Shown here in pieces: positions 17,130 to 25,131 of a DNA stretch of 64,000 nt. The stretch spans positions 4,464,001 through 4,528,000 of the forward strand of contig NZ_JQMO01000003.1 of NCBI RefSeq assembly GCF_000744785.1, in the 5' to 3' direction. Within the stretch, counting starts at the first letter, position 1; each line of letters begins with the position of its first letter. A model generated the notes under the pieces. That model did not search any database, was not told the origin of the DNA, and worked only from the letters and a program-made list of their open reading frames with translations. The stretch comes from Kitasatospora azatica KCTC 9699. GTDB taxonomy: Bacteria > Actinomycetota > Actinomycetes > Streptomycetales > Streptomycetaceae. A program made the translations under genes and the position numbers.

Positions 17130-17755
17130 CCGTGCACCGTCCCCTGTTCCTGCCCGGGTCGCCGGCTCCGGCCGAGCAGCGGCGCGGCCTGCTCCTGTGC
17201 GACCGCGACGGCACCGTCATCGAGAACCGGTCCGACTACGTCCTCTCTCCGGCGGACATCGTCCTGCTCCCCGGTGCCGTGGCCGCCCTGCGTGCGGCGG
17301 CCGGGCACGGCCTTGCCCTGGTCTTCGTCAGCAACCAGTCGCCGGTGGGGCGAGGGCTGCTGACGGAGGCCGACTGCCTGCGCATCCAGCGGACGCTGGT
17401 GGACCGCCTGGAGGCCGAAGGCGTCCCGGTCGCCGGCAGCTACCTCTGCCCGCACGCCCCGGAGAGCGGCTGCGGTTGCCGCAAGCCGGCGCCTGGCATG
17501 CTCCGCCTGGCCCAACGCCGGTTCGGCGCGGCTCCGGAGCAGTGCGCACTGATCGGAGACAGCGTCGAGGACATGGACGCGGCAGCCGGAGCCGGCGCCC
17601 GGCCGGTCCTGGTGCGCACCGGCAGGGGAGCCGAGCACGAGCCACGGGTGCGCGCCCGTGCCGATCTGGGACACGTGGCGGTGGTGGCCGACCTCGGCGC
17701 CGCGGTGGAGTCGCTCATCGGGGACGGGACCCGCTTCGGCCGGAGGTCGGCATGA
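17126..17755 (+). CDS. gmhB: D,D-heptose 1,7-bisphosphate 7-phosphatase
   Basis: HAD phosphatase of 209 residues that removes the 7-phosphate from D-glycero-D-manno-heptose 1,7-bisphosphate. Motif I is CDRDGT, motif II FVSNQS, Lys in CRKPAPGM and motif IV GDSVEDMDAA. The zinc-binding set typical of GmhB is complete: Cys and His in CPHAP plus Cys-x-Cys in SGCGCRKP. GTG start overlaps gmhA by 4 bases. The N-terminus has about 20 extra residues before the catalytic core. Acts after HddA in the GDP-heptose branch. Confidence 0.93.
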   Translation: MTVHRPLFLPGSPAPAEQRRGLLLCDRDGTVIENRSDYVLSPADIVLLPGAVAALRAAAGHGLALVFVSNQSPVGRGLLTEADCLRIQRTLVDRLEAEGVPVAGSYLCPHAPESGCGCRKPAPGMLRLAQRRFGAAPEQCALIGDSVEDMDAAAGAGARPVLVRTGRGAEHEPRVRARADLGHVAVVADLGAAVESLIGDGTRFGRRSA

Positions 17756-18699
17756 GAATCGCGGGCGTCGTACTGGGCGCCGGTGCCGGCACCCGGCTGC
17801 GGCCGATGACGGACACGCTGGCCAAGCCGCTGCTGCCGGTCCTCGACCGGCCGATCGTCGGCTACACCCTTGACCACCTGGTCGCCTCGGGTGTCCAGGA
17901 GATCTTCGTCAACCTCCACCACCACGCCGAGCAGGTGCGGCGAGCGCTGGCCGTGCTCGGCTGCCCGGTGCCGGTCACCGGCCGGGTCGAACCCCGCCTG
18001 TCAGGACCGGCCGGCGCGCTGCGGCTCTTCGACCGGGAACTCGCCCGCTATGACGCCGTACTCGTGGCGTCCGGGGACGTCCTTGTCGAGCACGGGTTCG
18101 ACGGCCTGCTGGCGCGCCATCTGGGGAGCGGCGCGCCGCTGACCGTGGCCGTCACCAGACGCCGTCGGGCGAGCAGGTTCGGCGTCCTCGATCTGGACGG
18201 CGACGGCCTGGTGAGGGGCGCCAGGGAGAAGCCCCCGGTGCCGGACGCGGAAGTTCACTGGGTCAGTGCCGGCGTCTACTGCCTGACCCCGGAGCTGATC
18301 CGGGCCTTCCCCGAAGGCGTGAGCTACGACTACGCCGCCCAGCTGATCCCGGATCTGCTCTCCAGCGGTTCCCCGGTGGCGAGTTGGGCCGTGCCGGGCT
18401 ACTGGCGCGACATCGGGACGGCCCAGTCGCTGCGACAGGCCAACCTCGATGCCGTACGCGGAGGCGTGCACATCGGAGCGGGGGCCCGGATCGGCGAGGA
18501 CGTGCAGCTCCGCGGGCCGCTGGTGGTCGGAGCGGGAGCCGAGGTCGGTGACGGCGCCTGGCTGGAGGACACCGTGGTGCTCCCCGGCGCCGTGGTTCCA
18601 CCGGGCAGCGTGCTCATCGGCGCGCTGGTGGGACCTGCGGGCGACTGGACGCGGCAGCACGGCGGATGCGGGCGGGAGGTCGCACATGCCCCGGAGTGA
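17752..18699 (+). CDS. Sugar-1-phosphate nucleotidyltransferase with short left-handed beta-helix
   Basis: Nucleotidyltransferase of 315 residues. The N-terminal domain has VVLGAGAGTRLRPMT and AKPLLPVLDRPIVGYTL, like mannose-1-phosphate guanylyltransferase and RmlA. Domain 2 (residues about 240-300) shows hexapeptide-like repeats (GARIGEDVQL, GAGAEVGDGAWL) of a short left-handed beta-helix. The nucleotide-loop region reads LSGPAGAL rather than the common GTAGAL. ATG overlaps the gmhB stop by 4 bases, and the 3' end overlaps hddA by 14. Its place between gmhB and hddA makes it the alternative candidate for the heptose-1-phosphate guanylyltransferase; which of the two cluster enzymes does this step cannot be decided from sequence. 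Confidence 0.85.
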   Translation: MRIAGVVLGAGAGTRLRPMTDTLAKPLLPVLDRPIVGYTLDHLVASGVQEIFVNLHHHAEQVRRALAVLGCPVPVTGRVEPRLSGPAGALRLFDRELARYDAVLVASGDVLVEHGFDGLLARHLGSGAPLTVAVTRRRRASRFGVLDLDGDGLVRGAREKPPVPDAEVHWVSAGVYCLTPELIRAFPEGVSYDYAAQLIPDLLSSGSPVASWAVPGYWRDIGTAQSLRQANLDAVRGGVHIGAGARIGEDVQLRGPLVVGAGAEVGDGAWLEDTVVLPGAVVPPGSVLIGALVGPAGDWTRQHGGCGREVAHAPE

Positions 18700-19747
18700 A
18701 GCCGACAGCGGAGCCACGGTGATGGCGAGGGCGCCGCTGCGGGTCTCCCTGGCGGGTGGCGGAACCGATCTGCCGAGTTACGCCCGCAGGTACGGCGGTC
18801 AGGTGCTGAGCTTCGCGATCAACCGCTACGTGGCAGTGGCGGTCCATCCCCGACACTTCGACGGGACGCTGCGCGCGACCTGGGAACAGCCGGAACGGGC
18901 CACCCGGGCCGATGAGTTGGAGAACCCGTACGCGCGGGCCGCGCTGGCCCGCACCGGTCTCGACGGAGCCATGCAGCTGACCTCGTTCAGCGACGTCCCG
19001 AGCGGCACCGGCCTGGGCAGCTCGGCCGCCTTCACGGTGGCCCTGCTCCACGCCCTGCGCCACGGTGAGCAGCCGAGTCCGCGGGAACTCGCGGAGGAGG
19101 CCGCCGCCGTCGAGATGACGGACCTGGCACGGCCGGTGGGAAAGCACGATCACTATGTCGCCGCGTTCGGCGGCCTGCGGCTGCTGCACATCGATCGCCG
19201 GCTCGCGGTCACCGTGGAGGAACTGCCGGTCTCACCGGCTCTGGAAACCTACCTGCGGGAGGATCTGCTGCTGTTCCACACCGGCACGTCCCGGGACGCG
19301 GGCCGGATCCTGGCCGACCAGGACCGCAGGACGGAGCGCGACCACTCCGGGACCGTCGACGCGCTGCGGGCGATCCACACGCTCGTCGACCGGATGCGCG
19401 AGGCGCTGCGGGACGACCGGGTCCGGGACATCGGCCCGATCCTGCACGAGCACTGGCTGCACAAGTCAGGTCTGAGCACGAAGGTGTCCTCGGCCCGGAT
19501 CGACCGGCTCTACCAGCTGGCGGTACACGCCGGCGCGGACGGCGGGAAGGTCCTGGGCGCCGGCGGCGGGGGCTTCCTCCTGGTCAGCTGCCGACCGGGG
19601 CGGGCGGAGAGCGTGCGTCGAGCCATGCGCCGGGCCGGAGCCCGGGAACTGCCCTTCGGAACGGAAACCGACGGATCCCGCACCACGGCGCTCGTCCCGG
19701 GAAGCCTGCGGGCGGGTGGCGACGCCGCATCGTCGGACACGACATGA
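18686..19747 (+). CDS. hddA: D-glycero-D-manno-heptose 7-phosphate 1-kinase
   Basis: GHMP kinase of 353 residues, matching HddA, which phosphorylates C1 of heptose 7-phosphate in the GDP-heptose route. Motif 1 is APLRVSLAGGGTDLPSY, the ATP loop DVPSGTGLGSSAAF and motif 3 KVLGAGGGGFLLV. ATG at 18686 has GGGAGG upstream and overlaps the preceding gene by 14 bases. A later in-frame ATG at 18722 would remove 12 residues. The presence of HddA rather than HldE points to a GDP-linked D,D-heptose and not the ADP-linked LPS precursor. Confidence 0.9.
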   Translation: MPRSEADSGATVMARAPLRVSLAGGGTDLPSYARRYGGQVLSFAINRYVAVAVHPRHFDGTLRATWEQPERATRADELENPYARAALARTGLDGAMQLTSFSDVPSGTGLGSSAAFTVALLHALRHGEQPSPRELAEEAAAVEMTDLARPVGKHDHYVAAFGGLRLLHIDRRLAVTVEELPVSPALETYLREDLLLFHTGTSRDAGRILADQDRRTERDHSGTVDALRAIHTLVDRMREALRDDRVRDIGPILHEHWLHKSGLSTKVSSARIDRLYQLAVHAGADGGKVLGAGGGGFLLVSCRPGRAESVRRAMRRAGARELPFGTETDGSRTTALVPGSLRAGGDAASSDTT

Positions 19748-19760
19748 GGAAGGCCCGTCG

Positions 19761-20093
19761 ATGTATCCCGTGCGGGTACGCCTGCTTCACCCGGGCGTCC
19801 CGGAACCGCTTGACCACGAGAGGCTGCGGCACGAGCTCGTCGCGTCACCGGGCGCCCCGGAGGGCGGGGCCACGATCGCCTGGGCACGCTCCTGCGAGGC
19901 CAGCCGGGAGTTGCAGATCATCGTCTTCGTCACGGCGACGACGGCCGAGGACTCGGTACGGCACTGCCGCCTGAGCATCGTGTCCATGACATCAAAGCGG
20001 AGGCTGCTGGACGGCTGGACGATGACGTCCTGCAGCTTGGGGCTCGGCCCCGCTCCACGCCGCTCTTCGGATCGAATTGAGGGACTTTCATGA
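19761..20093 (+). CDS. Unknown 110-residue protein
   Basis: Small protein of 110 residues starting ATG 19761 after a good GAGGAAGG site and overlapping the sulfotransferase start by 4 bases. No family recognised. It begins MYPVRVRLLHPGVPEP, has a hydrophobic strand (LQIIVFVTATT) near the middle, three Cys residues (in RSCEAS, RHCRLS and TSCSLG) and a basic C-terminus. No signal peptide or membrane helix. The tight coupling on both sides suggests it serves the pathway, for example as an accessory or carrier-like subunit, but nothing in the sequence shows this. Confidence 0.75.
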   Translation: MYPVRVRLLHPGVPEPLDHERLRHELVASPGAPEGGATIAWARSCEASRELQIIVFVTATTAEDSVRHCRLSIVSMTSKRRLLDGWTMTSCSLGLGPAPRRSSDRIEGLS

Positions 20094-20893
20094 CCAACCA
20101 TCGGGGCTACGCCATCCTCGGCGCCCCCAGGACAGGGTCGAACATCCTGTGCGAGGTGCTCACCGACAGCGGGCGGGCCGGAAACCCGGACGAGTGGTAC
20201 GGACCGTCGAGGCTTCACCAGCGGCTCGTCGACTGGGGCCTGGCACAGGCCGATTCCTCGCCCACCATGCCGCGGGCCACATCGTGGTACGACTACCGCC
20301 AGCGTCTGCTCAGCGAGACGTCGGCCGGCGGCGTCTTCGGCCTGAAGCTCTTCCACTACCAGGCACGGCCGTTACTGCGGAGCGGCCAACTGGACAGCCT
20401 GTCGGACTTCCTGCCCGAACAGTGCCGTGCGGACCTGAAGGTGATCCTGATGCGCCGCGACGACATCGTGGCGCAGGCCGTCTCCGTCGCCGTCGCGCAC
20501 AACACCGGCGTCTACCTCGCCGGCCACCGACCTGTCCGCACGACGCGGCGGTTCTGGGAGCAGGACACGGAAGACGATGCGGCAGCGCAGGTGCTGCTCC
20601 GGTCGCAGGAGCACGACTACGCCCCGGAGTGGATCGACCGGATCGTCGCCGGGCTGCGGGCCGAGTACCGGGCCTGGGACGACTGGCTCTCCGGGCAGGA
20701 CCTGCCGGTCCTGACCATCAGTTACGAAGACATGGTGCAGCGGCGTTCCGCCACCCTCGAACGTGTGTGGGACCACCTGGAACTGGGCCGCAGGAGCGAG
20801 TTCCCGCCCCCGCGGATCAGCAAGCAGGGCGATTCCCTCAACGCTTCGATCGCCGAACGGTACACGTCCTGGCTGGGCGGGACGTCCCGATGA
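20090..20893 (+). CDS. Stf0-type sulfotransferase; carries a TTA codon
   Basis: PAPS-dependent sulfotransferase of 267 residues, resembling mycobacterial Stf0, which sulfates trehalose. The 5'-phosphosulfate-binding loop is GAPRTGSNILCEVL near the N-terminus. The 3'-phosphate-binding region is MRRDDIVAQAVS, and LTISYEDMV follows. It would transfer sulfate to a hydroxyl of the sugar or conjugate. Codon 95 is TTA (20372-20374), a sign of bldA-dependent translation in streptomycetes. Coupled to the 110-residue gene (ATGA) and 15 bases before the GH3 gene. No PAPS synthesis genes are nearby. Confidence 0.9.
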   Translation: MTNHRGYAILGAPRTGSNILCEVLTDSGRAGNPDEWYGPSRLHQRLVDWGLAQADSSPTMPRATSWYDYRQRLLSETSAGGVFGLKLFHYQARPLLRSGQLDSLSDFLPEQCRADLKVILMRRDDIVAQAVSVAVAHNTGVYLAGHRPVRTTRRFWEQDTEDDAAAQVLLRSQEHDYAPEWIDRIVAGLRAEYRAWDDWLSGQDLPVLTISYEDMVQRRSATLERVWDHLELGRRSEFPPPRISKQGDSLNASIAERYTSWLGGTSR

Positions 20894-20908
20894 ACAGGAG
20901 GAGGACCG

Positions 20909-23731
20909 GTGCAGTCGATTGACTCGATCGTCGATTCGCTGTTGTCCCGGCTCTCGGTGGACGAGAAGGTCGGGCTGCTCCACCAGTACGCGCCCGCCGT
21001 CCCCCGGCTGGGAATGGCGTCCTTCCGGACCGGGACGGAGGTCGTCCACGGTGTGGGCTTCTGCGGAGTCGCCACGGCTTTCCCGCAGGCGGTGGGGCTG
21101 GCGGCGTCCTGGGATCCGGAGCTCATGCGACGCGTGGGCGACCTGGTGGGCAGCGAGGTCCGGGCGCTGCACGAGCGGGACCCGTCGATCGGCCTGAACG
21201 TGTGGGGGCCGGTCGTGAACCTCCTGCGCGATCCCCGGTGGGGCCGCAACGAGGAGGGGTACTCGGAGGACCCGACGCTGACCACGGCGCTCGCGGTGGC
21301 CTACTGCCAAGGACTGCGCGGCGACCATCCCACCCTGCTCCGGGTGACGCCGACGTTGAAGTCGTTCCTCGCCTACAACCACGAGACCGACAAGTTCGAC
21401 CAGGATTCCCAGGTGCGGCCCAGGGTTTTCCATGAATATGATTCCCGGCCGTTCGTGGATTCCGTGCGAGCGGGTGTCGTCTCGGGTGTGATGCCGTCCT
21501 ACGGACTGGTCAACGGGCGTCCGAACCACGTGGGCGAGCACCTGCGTGCGCTGTGCGAGGAATTCCCCGACCTCGTCGTCGTCTCCGATGCGTTCGCGCC
21601 GTCGGACCTCGTCGAGAAGACGGGGTACTTCGCCGAACGCGAGGTCGCCGCGACCTCGCTGATCCGCACCGGGCTGGCCAGCTTCACCGACCATTCGGCC
21701 GACCCCGGCCCGACGAGGGACACGATCCGCCGTGCCCTCGACCGCGGGCTCCTGGTGGAGTCGGACCTCGACGGCCCGGTGCGTCGGATGCTGCGCATGC
21801 GAGCGCTGACCGGAGAGTTCCTGCAACCCGGCGAGGACCCGTACGCGGGCCGGGAAGTCGAGGTCGGAACGGGAGCCCCGCAGCGCGAACTCGCCCGTGA
21901 GGCAGCCGCGCGGGCGATCGTGCTGCTCCGCAACGAGCGGGGGACCCTGCCGCTCGACCCCGGCCGACCCATCACGCTCGCCGTCGTCGGCCCGTTCGCC
22001 GACCGGGTGTGCAGCGACTGGTACGGCCCCGAGCCGCCGTACGAGGTGACGCCGCTCGCGGGGTTGCGGGAGCGCTTCGCCGGCAGTTCGGTGCGCCACG
22101 TCGAGGGTGTCGACCGGGTGGCGTTCCGGCTGGCCGGAACGGACCTGCACGTCACCGCGGTCGCCGAGGACGGCGGGGGAGCGCTGTGGCTGGAGCCCGG
22201 AGAGGTCGACGGCAACGGACTGTTCGACGTCTTCGACTGGGGCGAGGGGGGTCTGTCGTTCAGGGCCGTGGCGAACCGGCGTTTCCTCACCTGCTCCCGC
22301 ACCGGAGAGCTGGTGAACGACAAGGAGCGGCCGTGGGGCTGGGTGATCCGCGAGACCTTCCGTCTCGTCCCCTCCGGTGACGGGCACCTGCTCTACAACA
22401 CCGCTGTCCGCAAGTACGCCGCGGTGGTCCCGGGCAGCCGGACCCTGGTCGTGGCGGAGGACCCGGCGTCCGCCGCGGTGTTCGTCGTGGACCAGGTGTC
22501 GGACGGGGTGGCCGAGGCCGCGCGGGCCGCTCGTGACGCCGACGCGGTCGTGGTCCTGGTGGGCACCTACCCCCAGATCAACGGCCACGAGATGTGCGAC
22601 CGCACGGAGCTGGAACTGGCGCCGCGTCAGACGGCGCTGGTCCAGGCCGTGGCCGAGGCCGACCCCTCGGCGGTGGTCGCGGTGGTCAGTGGGCACCCGG
22701 TCACCATGGAGGGCGTCGACGAACAACTGTCGGCCGTCATCTGGTCCGCACACGGAGGCCAGGAGTTCGGGACGGCGCTCGCCGAGGTGGTCGCCGGCGA
22801 CCGGGCCCCGACCGGGCGTCTGCCCCAGACCTGGTACCGGTCCGTCGACCAGCTGCCGAGCCTCTTCGACTACGACATCATCAAGTGCGGCGGCACCTAT
22901 CTGTATCTGCGGGAAACGCCGCTCTACCCGTTCGGGCACGGGCTGTCCTACACGTCGTTCGAGTATTCGGACCTCGGTACGGACACCGACACCGTCTCCG
23001 GGGAGCAGGGATTCACGGTACGCGTCACGGTGGCCAACACGGGCGGGGCCGAGGGTGAGGAGGTCGTCCAGCTCTACCTGCGCGCACCGGACGGCCCCGT
23101 GCCGCGGCCGCTTCGCCAGCTCCTGGCGTTCCGCCGGGTCAGCCTGGCCGCAGGAGAGACCGCAACGGTGGAGATCCCGGTCGACGCCTCGCAGTTGGCC
23201 TACTGGGACGTTGCGGGACGCCGGTGGCGGGTCGCACCCGGCTCGCACGAGATCATGGCGGGGAGCTCCTCGGGGGACATCCGGCTGAGCACGAAGGTGG
23301 ACGTGCGGGCGGACGCCGCACCGCCGCGTGCCCTGGGGCCCGCCCTGGTGCGGGCAGCGGACTTCGACGACTACCGCGGGGTCCGCCTCGTGCCGGAGCA
23401 CACCATGTCCGGCGACGCGGTCGCCGCCGACGGGGCCGGCAGCTGGCTGCTGTTCCGTGACGTCGACCTGAGCGGGGCGCCCGACACCTTCGTCGCCAGA
23501 GTGGCCGGCGTGACGGCCGCGGCCTGCCGCCTGGAGGTGCGCCTCGACGATCAGGAGCACGGCCGGATCCTCGCCAGTGTCCAGGTGGCGTCCGACCCGG
23601 AGAGCGGGGGATGGGCGACCGTCCGGGCATCCTGTGATCCGCTCCACCGGATGGAAGCGGTCCACGACGTCTACCTCAGGTTCACGGGTCCGGCGAAGGT
23701 GTCCGCTTTCGCGCTGTACCGCCTCGGTTGA
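20909..23731 (+). CDS. GH3 beta-glycosidase, multidomain, cytoplasmic
   Basis: Retaining beta-glycosidase of 940 residues. Domain order: GH3 TIM barrel with nucleophile Asp227 in VVVSDAFAP, alpha/beta sandwich with probable acid/base Glu561 in GHEMCDR, an inserted beta-rich stretch (residues about 410-520) between them, fibronectin-III-like domain after about 690 (TVANTGGAEGEEVVQLYL), and a C-terminal CBM6-like domain (about 810-940). GTG start at 20909 follows GAGGAGG. There is no signal peptide, so it is probably intracellular. Sits inside the heptose operon, so it may remove a protecting or scaffold sugar rather than digest food polysaccharide (inference). Confidence 0.9.
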   Translation: MQSIDSIVDSLLSRLSVDEKVGLLHQYAPAVPRLGMASFRTGTEVVHGVGFCGVATAFPQAVGLAASWDPELMRRVGDLVGSEVRALHERDPSIGLNVWGPVVNLLRDPRWGRNEEGYSEDPTLTTALAVAYCQGLRGDHPTLLRVTPTLKSFLAYNHETDKFDQDSQVRPRVFHEYDSRPFVDSVRAGVVSGVMPSYGLVNGRPNHVGEHLRALCEEFPDLVVVSDAFAPSDLVEKTGYFAEREVAATSLIRTGLASFTDHSADPGPTRDTIRRALDRGLLVESDLDGPVRRMLRMRALTGEFLQPGEDPYAGREVEVGTGAPQRELAREAAARAIVLLRNERGTLPLDPGRPITLAVVGPFADRVCSDWYGPEPPYEVTPLAGLRERFAGSSVRHVEGVDRVAFRLAGTDLHVTAVAEDGGGALWLEPGEVDGNGLFDVFDWGEGGLSFRAVANRRFLTCSRTGELVNDKERPWGWVIRETFRLVPSGDGHLLYNTAVRKYAAVVPGSRTLVVAEDPASAAVFVVDQVSDGVAEAARAARDADAVVVLVGTYPQINGHEMCDRTELELAPRQTALVQAVAEADPSAVVAVVSGHPVTMEGVDEQLSAVIWSAHGGQEFGTALAEVVAGDRAPTGRLPQTWYRSVDQLPSLFDYDIIKCGGTYLYLRETPLYPFGHGLSYTSFEYSDLGTDTDTVSGEQGFTVRVTVANTGGAEGEEVVQLYLRAPDGPVPRPLRQLLAFRRVSLAAGETATVEIPVDASQLAYWDVAGRRWRVAPGSHEIMAGSSSGDIRLSTKVDVRADAAPPRALGPALVRAADFDDYRGVRLVPEHTMSGDAVAADGAGSWLLFRDVDLSGAPDTFVARVAGVTAAACRLEVRLDDQEHGRILASVQVASDPESGGWATVRASCDPLHRMEAVHDVYLRFTGPAKVSAFALYRLG

Positions 23732-23786
23732 CATCGCATTCGAATCACTCTCAGATCGCGACTACCTCGTTCATGGAGCAGTGGAA

Positions 23787-24407
23787 ATGAATTCATCGGG
23801 ATTCGAGGCAAGTACCCTGGATTACTTGCAGGGGTGGGGATACATAGTCTTCGAGGGATCGTCAGGGGTGGAGGAGCAGGAATACCTGGCGGAACTCGTC
23901 CGCCGCACGTCGGCCCGGACCATCCTGGAGATCGGATTCAACGCGGGCCTGTCGAGCCAGGCGCTGCTGGCGGCGGCGCCGGACATCCGTGTGGTCTCGT
24001 TCGACCTGGGGGACCACGCGTACGTCCACCAGGCCAAGGAGTACGTCGACCGGCGTTTTCCCGGTCGGCACGAGCTGATTCTCGGTGACTCCCGGACGAC
24101 TCTGCCGCGCTACGCGGCGAGGGCCGATCGGCCGCTCTTCGACCTGGCGTTCGTCGACGGCGGCCACGAAGTCGAGGTGGCGCGTGCCGATCTGCGCAAC
24201 GCGAGGGCGCTGTGCCGGCCGGGCGCCCACGTCGTGATCGACGATCTGACGCCCTGGCGTCCGTGGGGCGTCGGTCCGACCGCCGCGTGGCGCGAGGCGA
24301 TCGCGGACGGCTTGATCGTGCAGGAAGAGGTACTCGTGGACGGCGTACTCGTCGACGAGCCGAGCGAACCCGGGGACCGGGTCTGGGCATGGGGGAGGTT
24401 TCTGTGA
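23787..24407 (+). CDS. Class I methyltransferase (Methyltransf_24-like)
   Basis: SAM-dependent methyltransferase-like protein of 206 residues. Motif I is TILEIGFNAGLSS, motif II has VVSFDLGDHAY, and FDLAFVDGGH plus HVVIDDL give the metal- or substrate-facing acids seen in O-methyltransferases of this group. ATG at 23787 is preceded by GGAG. An ATG at 23773 in another frame encodes only 5 codons and ends over this start. Overlaps the FMN reductase gene by 4 bases. Together with the methyltransferase at 8232 it implies at least two methylations, or methylation of different positions. Confidence 0.85.
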   Translation: MNSSGFEASTLDYLQGWGYIVFEGSSGVEEQEYLAELVRRTSARTILEIGFNAGLSSQALLAAAPDIRVVSFDLGDHAYVHQAKEYVDRRFPGRHELILGDSRTTLPRYAARADRPLFDLAFVDGGHEVEVARADLRNARALCRPGAHVVIDDLTPWRPWGVGPTAAWREAIADGLIVQEEVLVDGVLVDEPSEPGDRVWAWGRFL

Positions 24408-25015
24408 GCAGCATGCAGGGCGAGGCGCACATGACGGATGTGGACATGACGATCCTCGCGGTGTCGGGAAGCCTGCGGGAGGGCTCCTTCAACAGCCGGC
24501 TGGTGAGGCAGGCCGTGGAACTCGCGCCGTCCGGAGTCCTCGTCGAGGTCTACGACCGACTGCGCGACATACCGCCCTACGACCAGGACGACGACGGCGA
24601 GGACGTGCCGGAGCCGGTCGCGGACCTCCGGCGCCGGATACGTCATGCCGACGGGCTGCTGATCCTCACACCGGAGTACAACTACAGCCTCCCCGGACAG
24701 TTGAAGAACGCCATCGACTGGATGTCCCGGCCGTTCGGCCAGTCCCCGCTGGCCCGCAAGCCCGTGGCCATCGGCGGAGCTTCGACGACGGGCTTCGGCA
24801 CCGTCCGCGCGCAGCTCGCGCTGCGGCAGACGCTGCTGTGGACGGACTCCCGGCTGGTCGTCAAACCGGAGCTGCACCTGGCGAAGGCGCACGAGAAGTT
24901 CGACAGCTCGGGCGAACTGGCCGATGAGGCCGCCAGGATGATGCTCGGCGACCTGGTCGCCGCGCTCGCCGGACTCATCACCGAACAGCGCAAGCTCGCG
25001 GTGGATCTCCCGTAG
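24404..25015 (+). CDS. NADPH-dependent FMN reductase
   Basis: Flavodoxin-fold NAD(P)H:FMN/quinone reductase of 203 residues. The phosphate-binding loop is AVSGSLREGSFNSRLVR, and the flavin/active-site motif LTPEYNYSLPGQLKNAIDWMS is nearly canonical. Start set at GTG 24404 (after GGGAGG, overlapping the methyltransferase stop by 4); ATGs at 24413 and 24431 are alternatives. It is the last gene of the plus-strand operon and could reduce FMN for an oxygenase or reduce a quinone-like intermediate. No flavin-dependent oxygenase is in the window, so its partner is unknown. Confidence 0.88.
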   Translation: MSSMQGEAHMTDVDMTILAVSGSLREGSFNSRLVRQAVELAPSGVLVEVYDRLRDIPPYDQDDDGEDVPEPVADLRRRIRHADGLLILTPEYNYSLPGQLKNAIDWMSRPFGQSPLARKPVAIGGASTTGFGTVRAQLALRQTLLWTDSRLVVKPELHLAKAHEKFDSSGELADEAARMMLGDLVAALAGLITEQRKLAVDLP

Positions 25016-25071
25016 CGACATGGGAAGGCGGTGGCCGTGAATCGACTCGACACGGCCACCTCGCCTTACCG

Positions 25072-25120
25072 GAACGGCCCTCACGGGCGCGCGGGTGGGG
25101 CGCGTCCGTGAGGGCCGTTC
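25072..25120. terminator. Bidirectional Rho-independent terminator
   Basis: GAACGGCCCTCAC (25072-25084) pairs perfectly with GTGAGGGCCGTTC (25108-25120). The inner bases GGGCGCG and CGCGTCC extend the stem to about 20 pairs with a 9-base loop. It lies between the convergent FMN reductase and GH95 genes and marks the right edge of the heptose block. Confidence 0.85.
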
Positions 25121-25131
25121 GGTCGGCGCCG

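Noticed and set aside
7028..25015. Hygromycin/aminoglycoside-type cluster
   Set aside because: GmhA/HddA-type genes and a kinase fit, but no 2-deoxy-scyllo-inosose synthase or other aminocyclitol genes are present.
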